Shown: positions 16,936 through 24,876 of the stretch, piece by piece | How positions within the stretch are numbered: position 1 is the stretch's first letter | Layout: each line of letters begins with the position of its first letter | From: JBBRMW01 sp038239365 | GTDB taxonomy: Bacteria; Chloroflexota; Anaerolineae; Aggregatilineales; UBA2796 | Direction: 5' to 3' | DNA: 64,000 nt | Assembly: GCA_038239365.1 (NCBI GenBank) | Contig: JBBSEU010000002.1 | Location: 19,045-83,044, forward strand | Notes under the pieces: generated by a model | Told to the model about the DNA's origin: nothing | Databases searched by the model: none | What the model saw: only the letters and a program-made list of their open reading frames with translations | Program-made: the position numbers and the translations under genes

Positions 16936-17621
16936 TACGCCCCGTTTTTTTCGAGCTTGTAGCCAACGCCCCAGACCGTTTCAATGGTAGCCTTGCTGCC
17001 CTTCAAGCGGTCTCGAACATGCGCCACGTGAACATCCACCGTCCGCGTCTGACCGTAAAAATCGAAACCCCAGACCAGATCGAGCAGTTTTTCGCGCGTC
17101 AGGACGATCCCTTCGTTATCGGCCAGTGTGAACAACAGATCGAACTCTTTGGCGCGTAAATCAATCTCTCGATTTCCCACAAATACGGTACGCCGCGCCG
17201 GGTCGATGACCAGATCAGCGATCTTGATTGTGCCGTCCGGTGTGGGGCGACGTGGCTCTGTACGGCGCAAAATCGCCTTGATCCGTGCCACCAGTTCACG
17301 TGGGTTGAAGGGCTTGGTCACATAATCATCTGCGCCCAGTTCCAACCCAACGATTTTATCCACATCATCATCGCGTGCAGTGAGCATGATGATCGGTACG
17401 TCCGATTCACTGCGAATCCGGCGGCAAACTTGCCAGCCATCCAATTTGGGCAGCATCAGGTCAAGCACCACCAGCGCAGGCCGCTCCGCCTTGACTTTAT
17501 CGAGTGCAGCAAGCCCGTCGCGGGCACTCACCACGCGGTAGCCTTCCTGTTCAAGGTACATCGTCGCCAATTCGATGATATTGGCTTCGTCATCCACCAC
17601 CAGGATCGTCTCACTTGCCAT
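16935..17621 (-). CDS. OmpR/PhoB-type response regulator
   Basis: 228 residues with receiver residues D10-D11, phosphoacceptor D54 (VVLDLMLPKLDGW) and lysine in VTKPFN, then a winged helix ending VETVWGVGYKLEK. The combination RELVARIKAILRR and DFYGQTRTVDVHVAHVRDRL is typical of PhoB/RegX3-like activators. Its stop overlaps the ASKHA kinase start, so the pair is an operon. No cognate histidine kinase lies within 10 kb. Confidence 0.92.
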   Translation of the reverse strand: MASETILVVDDEANIIELATMYLEQEGYRVVSARDGLAALDKVKAERPALVVLDLMLPKLDGWQVCRRIRSESDVPIIMLTARDDDVDKIVGLELGADDYVTKPFNPRELVARIKAILRRTEPRRPTPDGTIKIADLVIDPARRTVFVGNREIDLRAKEFDLLFTLADNEGIVLTREKLLDLVWGFDFYGQTRTVDVHVAHVRDRLKGSKATIETVWGVGYKLEKNGA

Positions 17622-17699
17622 CTTGTGTCCCTTTCACCCACATCGAAGATTATTTTACGGTTATATCCCGTTTGTTTTTTGATTGTTAGATCATCTAAT

Positions 17700-17726
17700 A
17701 CACCTGCATCACCTGCTTTGCAGGTG
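17700..17726. repeat. 27-bp dispersed palindromic repeat, copy 1
   Basis: The block 17700-17726 (ACACCTGCATCACCTGCTTTG...) contains a perfect 7-bp hairpin CACCTGC-TTT-GCAGGTG (17710-17726). An exact inverted copy occurs at 38061-38087. Both are in intergenic DNA upstream of a plus-strand gene, and both are preceded within 20 bases by GATTGTTAG and followed by TAA. Confidence 0.8.
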
Positions 17727-17843
17727 TAAGCCTTTTATTTGCAGGGCTTCGAGGCTGCATCAATCCTACCACACATTGCGTTAGCCTTTCGCAACGCTAT
17801 AATCCGTCTGTTTGTTTTGTTGATCTGGGGTCTTTCAGGCGCA

Positions 17844-18710
17844 ATGGCAAAGAAACATTCCTGGCGTTTCACCGTCCGAACCTACGAAGTCGGCGCTTCG
17901 GGTATAGTCAATCCGGCGATCTACCTCAATTATCTGGAAGAAGCCGCGTTGCAGGCCAGCGATTCGCTGGGTTACGGCTTCGATTGGTACATGGCGCAGC
18001 GCCGCATCTGGCTGGTTCGCAAGCTGACCATTCGCTATTTCACGCCCGCCCAAATCAATGACGAACTCGAAATCACCACCTGGATCAGCGACTCGCGCCG
18101 CGTTCAATCGAACCGTGATTACAGCGTCATTCGTACCCGCGACGGCGAACGCATCTTGCGTGGCCGCCACAACTGGGTTTTCGTGAACATGGATACGCTG
18201 CTGCCCGAACGCATTCCGCCAGCGATTGCCGAGTCGTTCCTTGTCAATGAAGCCGTTGAACCGCTCGACATCAATCTGAATGATCCGGCCAAAGTCGCAT
18301 CCCCCATTTCATATATCGAAGAACGCCGCGTGCAGTACCATGAACTGGATCGCAATCAGCACGTTAACAACGCGGTTTACATCACCTGGGCAGAACAGGC
18401 CATCACCAATGCTTTGCGCGCCGCCAATTGGCCGCCGGATCGCCTTGCCGCTGCCGATTTTCAGATGATGCGTGTTGGCCGCGAAGTCGAGTATTTCCGC
18501 AGCGCCGTTGATGATGAGCCGATCCAGATCGTTACTCAGCTTACCGAAACCGATGCGACGTGCGCCGCCTGGACAAGCGACATTCGGCACACCGAAACGA
18601 ACGAACTGATCGCGCAGGATCGTGCGCTGTTTGCTTTTAGTGATGCCAGCGGCGCGCGTCCCATCCCGGCTGAATTGCTGACCGCGCTCACCACTCAGCC
18701 CTCACCCTAA
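17844..18710 (+). CDS. acyl-ACP thioesterase family protein (double hotdog)
   Basis: 288 residues from the ATG at 17844 (AGG just upstream); the 35 extra residues of the longer frame are hydrophobic intergenic read-through. Two hotdog domains are visible: the first with NPAIYLNYLEEAALQASDSL (about residue 25) and the second with HELDRNQHVNNAVYITWAEQ (about 170), where the D-x-N-x-HVNN motif holds the catalytic Asp/Asn/His set. The enzyme releases fatty acids from acyl-ACP or acyl-CoA. It is followed 12 bases later by an ADP-forming acyl-CoA synthetase, suggesting acyl-thioester handling. Confidence 0.85.
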   Translation: MAKKHSWRFTVRTYEVGASGIVNPAIYLNYLEEAALQASDSLGYGFDWYMAQRRIWLVRKLTIRYFTPAQINDELEITTWISDSRRVQSNRDYSVIRTRDGERILRGRHNWVFVNMDTLLPERIPPAIAESFLVNEAVEPLDINLNDPAKVASPISYIEERRVQYHELDRNQHVNNAVYITWAEQAITNALRAANWPPDRLAAADFQMMRVGREVEYFRSAVDDEPIQIVTQLTETDATCAAWTSDIRHTETNELIAQDRALFAFSDASGARPIPAELLTALTTQPSP

Positions 18711-18722
18711 GAAGGAAACGCT

Positions 18723-20825
18723 ATGCTCGAAACCTTTTTCAATCCAAAATCGGTTGCCATCATCGGGGCCAGCGCCAACCCGGACAAACTTGGCTTTGTC
18801 GTCCTCAACAACGCGATCAGCAGCGGCTACAAAGGCGCACTCTATCCGATCAATCCTAAAGCGGCTGAAATCCTCGGCCACAAAGCCTATCCGAGTGTCT
18901 CTGCCCTGCCCGAAACGCCAGATTTAGCCGTTGTTGTCATTCCCTATCCGCAAGTGCCCGCCGCGATCAAGGACTGTGGCGAAAAAGGTGTTCCGTCGGT
19001 AGTTGTCATCACCGCTGGTTTCCGTGAAGCGGGCATGGATGGCATGAACCGCGAAGTCGAAGTGATGACTCTGGCAAAGCAGTACAACATTCGGTTGGTT
19101 GGCCCCAACTGCCTCGGCCTGATCGACACGTTCACGCCGATCAATGTCACCTTTGCCGCCGGGACACCGCCGCGCGGACCCATCGGCTTTATGTCGCAGT
19201 CCGGCGCGCTTGGCACGGCGATCCTCGATTGGAGCATGGCCGGATCGCGGATCGGCTTCAGCAAGTTCGTGAGCCTCGGCAATAAAGCCGATGTGTCCGA
19301 GATTGATTTGTTGCAAGCCTGGGCAGACGACGACGCAACCCGCGTCATTCTGGCCTATAGCGAAGGCTTGCCGAACGGTCAAAAATTCATGCAGGTTGCC
19401 CGCGAAGTGAGCCGCAAAAAGCCGATTGTGATCACCAAGAGCGGCGTCACCAGCGCCGGATCGCGCGCCGTTTCGAGTCATACCGGTTCATTGGCCGGTT
19501 CGGAGCAGGCTTACGCGGCGGCCTTTCGGCAGTCGGGCGTTTTGCGCGCCGAAACGATGCAAGACCTGTTCGATTACGCGATTGCCTTTGCCTACCAGCC
19601 GCTATTGGCAGGCAACCGAATCGCCATTATCACCAATGCAGGCGGCCCCGGCATCCTTTGCACCGATGCACTGGAACGCGCCGGATTGACGCTCTCACAG
19701 CTTTTGCCCGAAACCAAGCTGGAACTTCAAAAGTTTTTACCCGACTCGGCCAGCAGCGCCAATCCGGTTGACGTGTTGGGCGATGCGTTTGCGGATCGCT
19801 ATCGGTTCGCGCTCGAAAAGGTGATCGCTGATCCGAACGTTGACGGCCTGATCGTGATCGTCACGCCGCAAGCCATGACCGAGATCGCGGCTACTGCTCA
19901 CGCCGTTGGCGCGGCTTCCAAAACTACCACTAAGCCGATCCTGGGCTGCTTTATGGGTGAGTTTCGCATGAACGAAGCGGTTGATATTCTGGCGAAAGAT
20001 TACAGCATTCCGAACTATCCGTTCCCGGAACGCGCCGCCCGATCTTTCGCAGCCATGCGTGATTATCAAACACTCAAAACACAGCCCGATCCGAAGATTG
20101 AACACTTCGAGGTGGACAGCGAAACCGTCCGCAAAGTGTTCCGCCAAACGCGCGAAGATGGCCGCGTGACGATTGGCGACTCTGAATCACGTCAGATTTT
20201 GGCGGCCTACAAGATGCGACTCCCCGGCAGCGAACTGGCCGAAAACGCCGATGCTGCCGTCGCGGCGGCTGACAAAATGGGTTATCCGGTTGTGTTGAAG
20301 ATCGCCAGCCCCGATATTCTGCACAAAACCGATGTGGGCGGCGTGCGCGTTGGCTTGCGAACCGCCGCCGATGTACGAGACGCTTTCGATCTGATCGTCT
20401 ATCGCGCACAGCGGTATGTGCCCGATGCGCGCATCTGGGGTTGTCTGGTACAGGAAATGGTGCCGCAGGGTACAGAAATCCTGATCGGCATGAACCGCGA
20501 TCCACAGTTCGGGCCGCTGGTCACGTTCGGGTTAGGCGGCATTTACGTTGAGGCGCTCAAAGACGTGACCTTCCGTGTTGCACCCTTTGATCGGGCGGAT
20601 GCAATGGCGATGCTTGGCGAAATCCGGGCACACGCGCTGATCGATGGTGTGCGCGGTCAGAAGCCGCTCGATAAAGAGGCGATTGTCGAGGCGCTCTTGC
20701 GGATCAGCCAACTGGTCACGGACTTTCCGCAAATCGTTGAGATGGATATTAATCCGCTAATGGTCTATGAACAGGGGCGCGGCGCGGTCTCGCTCGATAT
20801 GCGCCTCGTACTGTCAAGCAAGTAG
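18723..20825 (+). CDS. ADP-forming acetate/acyl-CoA ligase, fused alpha-beta subunits
   Basis: 700 residues. Order: CoA-binding Rossmann domain (SVAIIGASANPDKLGFVVLN), two succinyl-CoA-ligase-like domains with the phosphohistidine region SSHTGSLAGSEQ near residue 258, then an ATP-grasp domain from about 480 (KMGYPVVLKIASPDILHKTD, ending VEMDINPLMV). It interconverts acyl-CoA, ADP and phosphate with acid, CoA and ATP, often making ATP from acetyl-CoA in fermenters. There is no C-terminal GNAT domain, unlike the acetyltransferase Pat. AAGAAGGAA precedes the ATG. Acyl preference is not clear. Confidence 0.9.
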   Translation: MLETFFNPKSVAIIGASANPDKLGFVVLNNAISSGYKGALYPINPKAAEILGHKAYPSVSALPETPDLAVVVIPYPQVPAAIKDCGEKGVPSVVVITAGFREAGMDGMNREVEVMTLAKQYNIRLVGPNCLGLIDTFTPINVTFAAGTPPRGPIGFMSQSGALGTAILDWSMAGSRIGFSKFVSLGNKADVSEIDLLQAWADDDATRVILAYSEGLPNGQKFMQVAREVSRKKPIVITKSGVTSAGSRAVSSHTGSLAGSEQAYAAAFRQSGVLRAETMQDLFDYAIAFAYQPLLAGNRIAIITNAGGPGILCTDALERAGLTLSQLLPETKLELQKFLPDSASSANPVDVLGDAFADRYRFALEKVIADPNVDGLIVIVTPQAMTEIAATAHAVGAASKTTTKPILGCFMGEFRMNEAVDILAKDYSIPNYPFPERAARSFAAMRDYQTLKTQPDPKIEHFEVDSETVRKVFRQTREDGRVTIGDSESRQILAAYKMRLPGSELAENADAAVAAADKMGYPVVLKIASPDILHKTDVGGVRVGLRTAADVRDAFDLIVYRAQRYVPDARIWGCLVQEMVPQGTEILIGMNRDPQFGPLVTFGLGGIYVEALKDVTFRVAPFDRADAMAMLGEIRAHALIDGVRGQKPLDKEAIVEALLRISQLVTDFPQIVEMDINPLMVYEQGRGAVSLDMRLVLSSK

Positions 20826-20832
20826 AACAATC

Positions 20833-21345
20833 ATGAACAAACGGCAATTTCTTGATCTCTTGCAAAATGGACATGCTCAGATCGTTCAACTCGAAACGCA
20901 AGCCGCAAAGGCCGGGGTTGCGCTTGAGAAAGGCGCGCTTGGCTACTGGTCAATCAAAGAAGTTATCGCGCATCTGATCGGCTCACATCGGCATCTGATC
21001 AGCGAATTGGAAGTGATTGCCCGCGATGGGAAATTAACGCCTATCGACACGGGCATGATGGCTCAGGGCGATGAAGACTGGGAAACGGCGCTCAACCGCT
21101 TCAACGCGCAAGCCGTCGCCCTGTATGCAGATCGTTCTTTCGATGAGGTGCGTGTCGATTTTGATCAGACTTTCGGGCGCATTCTGGAACTTTCACAAGG
21201 GTTCTCAGAGGAACAATTGCTCAGCCCTTTTGAAGCTGGCAGTAACGAACTGCTCTGGGAGTCGATCAGCAGCAACACCTACGGTCATTATGAGGAACAT
21301 CTGAGCCAATTGCGCGCCTGGCTCGGTCAACACGTCTCGAAGTAA
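20833..21345 (+). CDS. DinB-family four-helix protein
   Basis: 170 residues from ATG 20833, seven bases after the acyl-CoA ligase stop. DinB-type metal-binding histidines are in IAHLIGSHRHL and in YGHYEEHLSQLRAWL near the C-terminus (H-x3-H). The fold includes thiol-dependent enzymes (mycothiol or bacillithiol transferases) and many unknowns. Which thiol is used cannot be told; the PIG-L deacetylase at 2.5-3.4 kb could belong to thiol synthesis, but that link is speculative. Confidence 0.75.
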   Translation: MNKRQFLDLLQNGHAQIVQLETQAAKAGVALEKGALGYWSIKEVIAHLIGSHRHLISELEVIARDGKLTPIDTGMMAQGDEDWETALNRFNAQAVALYADRSFDEVRVDFDQTFGRILELSQGFSEEQLLSPFEAGSNELLWESISSNTYGHYEEHLSQLRAWLGQHVSK

Positions 21346-21387
21346 GCGGCGCTATTATCATTCGATACTCAAGGGGAAATTCTAACT

Positions 21388-22455
21388 ATGAAACCGTTAT
21401 ACATTACCGCCGTCGTCACCTTTTCGGGCAAGACGGCGCTGGCACTCGGAATCGGCCTCAAATTGCAAGCTGCCGAGCATAAAGTCGGCTACTACAAACC
21501 AGTCAGTTCGCAGCCTTTTTATGTGGATGGCAAGTTGGTTGATGAAGACGCCGATTTTGTCCGCCGTTCTCTCAGCTTGGATACACTACCATCCGAGCTT
21601 TCGTCGGTGGTCGTCGATGAACGACTGCTGGAGTCGCTCATCGAAGGTAAGCAAGCACCCGACTTCACTCAAAAGGTCAAGGACGATTATGCCCGCCTTA
21701 GCGCCGGAAAAGACGTGATGCTGATCGAAGGCGGCGGCAGTATGCGCGAAGGCTATGCCGTTGGCCTGAGTACCGTCTCGGTGGCCGAACTGCTCGATCT
21801 GCCAACGCTTGGGGTGGTACGTTACCGCGATGGCCTGAAGCTATTGGATGACGTTCTAGCACTCAAACATCGAATGGGTTCGCACCTGCTTGGCGTCGTC
21901 ATTAACGGCGTGCCTGCCGATGCGCTCGATCAGGTGAAGGGTAAAGCCAGTCAATACCTGGAAAAGAACGGAATCAAAGTTTACGGCGTCTTACCGCATC
22001 AGCAGCAGCTAATGTCGATTAGTGTAGGCGAACTGCGCTCAATCCTGAATGCCAAAGTGCTTACGACGACTTCCCTCGATGAAGCCCTTGCTGAAAATTT
22101 GAGCGTCGGCGCGATGAGTGTAGAAGCCGCCTTGCCGCGCTTCCGCCGCACACTGAACAAGGCGGTGATCACGGGCGGGGATCGGGCGGATATTCAGGCC
22201 GCCGCACTCGAAACCAGCACTGTCGCCCTGATTCTGACAGGCAATTTGCAACCCAGCCCGTCTGTCGTTCAACGCGCCGAAGAGTTAGGCGTGGCCGTGC
22301 TGATGGTGCCGGGCAGTACGATTGAAACGGTTGAAGCCGTTGAAAAAGTGTTCGGCAAAACGCGGCTCGGCCAACCCGAAAAGCTGAATCGCTTCACGAC
22401 CATGTTGGATGAGAACATGGATATGGCGCGCTTGTTTGCCGATTTGGGCGTATAA
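21388..22455 (+). CDS. Pta-N-like P-loop ATPase with DRTGG domain
   Basis: 355 residues. The N-terminus is a dethiobiotin-synthetase/CobB-like P-loop domain (VVTFSGKTALALGIGLK, VMLIEGGGSMREG) and residues about 215-320 are a DRTGG regulatory domain (MSVEAALPRFRRTLNKAVITGGDRADIQ). This is the arrangement of the N-terminal half of long phosphotransacetylases, but the catalytic PTA domain is missing. It lies next to an ADP-forming acyl-CoA ligase, so a regulatory or CoA/acetate-sensing role is plausible but inferred. ADP or nucleotide binding is likely from the P-loop. Confidence 0.78.
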   Translation: MKPLYITAVVTFSGKTALALGIGLKLQAAEHKVGYYKPVSSQPFYVDGKLVDEDADFVRRSLSLDTLPSELSSVVVDERLLESLIEGKQAPDFTQKVKDDYARLSAGKDVMLIEGGGSMREGYAVGLSTVSVAELLDLPTLGVVRYRDGLKLLDDVLALKHRMGSHLLGVVINGVPADALDQVKGKASQYLEKNGIKVYGVLPHQQQLMSISVGELRSILNAKVLTTTSLDEALAENLSVGAMSVEAALPRFRRTLNKAVITGGDRADIQAAALETSTVALILTGNLQPSPSVVQRAEELGVAVLMVPGSTIETVEAVEKVFGKTRLGQPEKLNRFTTMLDENMDMARLFADLGV

Positions 22456-22477
22456 ACAGGTAAAATCTCTCCTGTTG

Positions 22478-23050
22478 ATGAGCTTGGAGGCTAAGCCCAT
22501 AACCACACAAGAAAAACTGGTCACTGTTGATGAATTCGAGGCATTTATCGTTGCGCCGGAACACAAGGAGTTCTACTACGAACTCATCAACGGGGAGATC
22601 GTCGAAAAAGTGCCAACCCAAAAACACGGCCAAATCGCAGCCCTTATGATTGCCAAAATATATACCTACCGAAAAGAGCATCCACTTGGACGTGTCTACG
22701 TTGAAGCGCGTTACCGAATGCCGGAGGACAACTATAAATCTCGGCAACCGGATATATCTTTCGTCGCGGATATAACTCGTCCTATAGTCGACCGAGGCGC
22801 GGCATTCTATACGCCCGATCTGGCAATCGAGATTCAATTGCCAGATCAATCTGTGCGTCAAATGCGCGAAAAGGCGGACTACTATCTGGCAAATGGCGCT
22901 AAGTTGGTTTGGCTACTATTTCCCGAAAAACACATTATCAATACGTACAGTGCCAAAATCCAAGACATTTTGACGCTGGAAGATACGCTAGATGGCGGCG
23001 ACGTTTTGCCCGGCTTTTCATTAGCGGTCAAGGCCATCTTTGGCGAATAG
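22478..23050 (+). CDS. Uma2-family (DUF820) PD-(D/E)XK protein
   Basis: 190 residues from ATG 22478. The Uma2 pattern is present: EFYYELINGEIVEK, RQPDISFV, then DLAIEIQLPDQSVRQMREKADYY (the E-x-Q/S-x motif of the nuclease-like fold). Uma2 proteins are very abundant in Chloroflexota and cyanobacteria and are often called endonucleases without proof; the catalytic lysine is usually replaced, here by Q (IEIQLP). Function unknown. It sits five bases before the HIT gene. Confidence 0.8.
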   Translation: MSLEAKPITTQEKLVTVDEFEAFIVAPEHKEFYYELINGEIVEKVPTQKHGQIAALMIAKIYTYRKEHPLGRVYVEARYRMPEDNYKSRQPDISFVADITRPIVDRGAAFYTPDLAIEIQLPDQSVRQMREKADYYLANGAKLVWLLFPEKHIINTYSAKIQDILTLEDTLDGGDVLPGFSLAVKAIFGE

Positions 23051-23054
23051 CACG

Positions 23055-23519
23055 ATGCCTCAGCACGCCCCGGAAGGTTACAATTGCACGTTTTGCCAGA
23101 TCGTCGCGGGCAGCACCGAACCCGCTACGCAGCCTTCCGACGTGGTATACCGCGATTCGCACGTGACCGCGTTCATATCCCTGCGCTGGTGGGAACGTAA
23201 TCCGGGGCATGTGATCGTGATCCCAAACACGCATTACGAGAACATTTTCGATCTGCCAATGCAGGCAGCCGCCCATATTCACAATGCCGCCCAAAAGATC
23301 GCAATCGCGCTCAAAGCAGAGTACGCTTGTGACGGCATTTCGACCCGCCAGCACAACGAACCGGGTGGCAACCAGGACGTTTGGCATTATCATTTACACG
23401 TTTTTCCGCGCTATTTCAACGATAATCTCTATGGCGCTCCATTTCGCAATACAACGCTTGACGAGCGCACGCCTTACGCCGCAAAATTGAGGCGTTTCCT
23501 TTCAAACATAAAAGGATGA
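23055..23519 (+). CDS. HIT-family nucleotide hydrolase
   Basis: 154 residues. The CFC-like start CTFCQIVAGSTEPA and the catalytic histidine triad WHYHLHVFPRY near residue 118 identify the HIT superfamily, which hydrolyses nucleoside phosphoramidates or dinucleoside polyphosphates. An in-frame TTG at 23040 overlaps the previous gene; the ATG at 23055 is preferred. It is four bases before enolase. Confidence 0.88.
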   Translation: MPQHAPEGYNCTFCQIVAGSTEPATQPSDVVYRDSHVTAFISLRWWERNPGHVIVIPNTHYENIFDLPMQAAAHIHNAAQKIAIALKAEYACDGISTRQHNEPGGNQDVWHYHLHVFPRYFNDNLYGAPFRNTTLDERTPYAAKLRRFLSNIKG

Positions 23520-23523
23520 GAAG

Positions 23524-24816
23524 ATGCAGCTAATCATTGATTCGATCATCGGGCGCGAAGTGCTGGACTCGCGCGGCAATCCAACCGTCGAAGTTGAAGT
23601 GAACTTGCTGGATGGCGGTTCAGGCCGCGCCATCGTGCCGAGTGGTGCCAGCACTGGCGTCCACGAGGCGCTCGAACTGCGCGACGACGACAAAAAACGT
23701 TACGGTGGCAAAGGCGTTTTGAAGGCGGTTCAGGCCGTCAACGAAACGATTGCCGAAGCGATCATCGGGATGGACGCGCTGGCACAAAAAGAGATCGACG
23801 ACGCCCTGCTCGAACTGGACGGCACACCCACCAAGTCTAATTTGGGCGCGAATGCAATCCTGGGCGTGTCGCTGGCCGTCGCCAAAGCGGCTGCCAACAG
23901 TCTGGATGTTCCGCTCTATCAATATCTGGGCGGCGTGTATGCCCATATACTGCCTGTGCCGATGATGAACATCCTAAACGGTGGCAAGCACGCCGAAAAC
24001 AGCACCGACTTCCAGGAATTTATGGTGATGCCCGTCGGTGCGGACACGTTCAGCGAAGGTTTGCGCTGGGGTGTCGAGATTTATCAGGCGCTCAAAAAGG
24101 TGCTGCACGATAAGGGTAAGGCGACAACCGTTGGCGATGAAGGCGGTTTCGCGCCAAGTGATCTGGCACGCAACGAAGAAGCGATTGAATTTATCCTGAC
24201 CGCTATTGAAAAAGCAGGCTACAAAGCAGGCGATCAGGTGATGATCGCGCTTGACCCGGCAGCCAGCGAAATCTACAAAGACGGTAAATACGTTTTGGCG
24301 CGCGAAAATCGCAGCCTGACGCCCGATGAAATGGTTGAATATTGGGAAAGCTGGATCAATAAATATCCAATCATCTCGTTGGAAGACGGCCTGGCCGAAG
24401 ACGATTGGGAACATTGGTCGCAGTTGTACCAGAAGGTCGGCAATCGCGTCCAGTTGGTGGGTGATGATCTGCTCGTGACAAATGTCGAACGTATCAAGCG
24501 CGCGATCAAGGAAAAGGCCGCCAACAGCCTCTTGTGCAAGCTGAATCAGATCGGTTCACTGACCGAGTCCATCGCGGCCACGCAGATGAGCCAACGCGCC
24601 GGTTGGACGGTAGTAGTCAGCCATCGCAGCGGCGAAACCGAAGATACAACAGTTGCCGATCTGGTCGTTGGGCTGAACGCCGGACAGATCAAAACGGGCG
24701 CTCCGGCACGTTCGGATCGCGTGGCGAAATACAACCAACTCCTGCGGATCGAGGAGCAGCTTGGCCCAGCGGCGGTCTATGCTGGGCGCAGTGCCTTCAC
24801 AAACCTAAATCGCTAG
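23524..24816 (+). CDS. eno: enolase
   Basis: 430 residues, the usual length. Signatures: SIIGREVLDSRGNPTVEVEV at the N-terminus, catalytic loop VPSGASTGVHEALELRD, magnesium ligands in ALDPAASE, SLEDGLAEDDWEHW and VGDDL, and KLNQIGSLTES with SHRSGETEDT. It converts 2-phosphoglycerate to phosphoenolpyruvate in glycolysis. AAAGGATGAGAAG gives a strong ribosome-binding site. It is directly followed by pyruvate kinase. Confidence 0.97.
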   Translation: MQLIIDSIIGREVLDSRGNPTVEVEVNLLDGGSGRAIVPSGASTGVHEALELRDDDKKRYGGKGVLKAVQAVNETIAEAIIGMDALAQKEIDDALLELDGTPTKSNLGANAILGVSLAVAKAAANSLDVPLYQYLGGVYAHILPVPMMNILNGGKHAENSTDFQEFMVMPVGADTFSEGLRWGVEIYQALKKVLHDKGKATTVGDEGGFAPSDLARNEEAIEFILTAIEKAGYKAGDQVMIALDPAASEIYKDGKYVLARENRSLTPDEMVEYWESWINKYPIISLEDGLAEDDWEHWSQLYQKVGNRVQLVGDDLLVTNVERIKRAIKEKAANSLLCKLNQIGSLTESIAATQMSQRAGWTVVVSHRSGETEDTTVADLVVGLNAGQIKTGAPARSDRVAKYNQLLRIEEQLGPAAVYAGRSAFTNLNR

Positions 24817-24843
24817 CTTTACGGGCAACCCACCTGCCGGGTG

Positions 24844-24849
24844 TATAAT
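24844..24849 (+). promoter_or_regulatory. candidate -10 box before pyk
   Basis: A perfect TATAAT lies 27 bases before the pyk ATG, in the 60-base gap after eno. The upstream -35 is poor (TTTACG about 20 bases away), so this may be a weak or activator-dependent internal promoter giving pyk extra transcription beyond read-through from eno. Confidence 0.4.
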
Positions 24850-24876
24850 GGGTACGCCCGGCACAACTCAAGGGGA

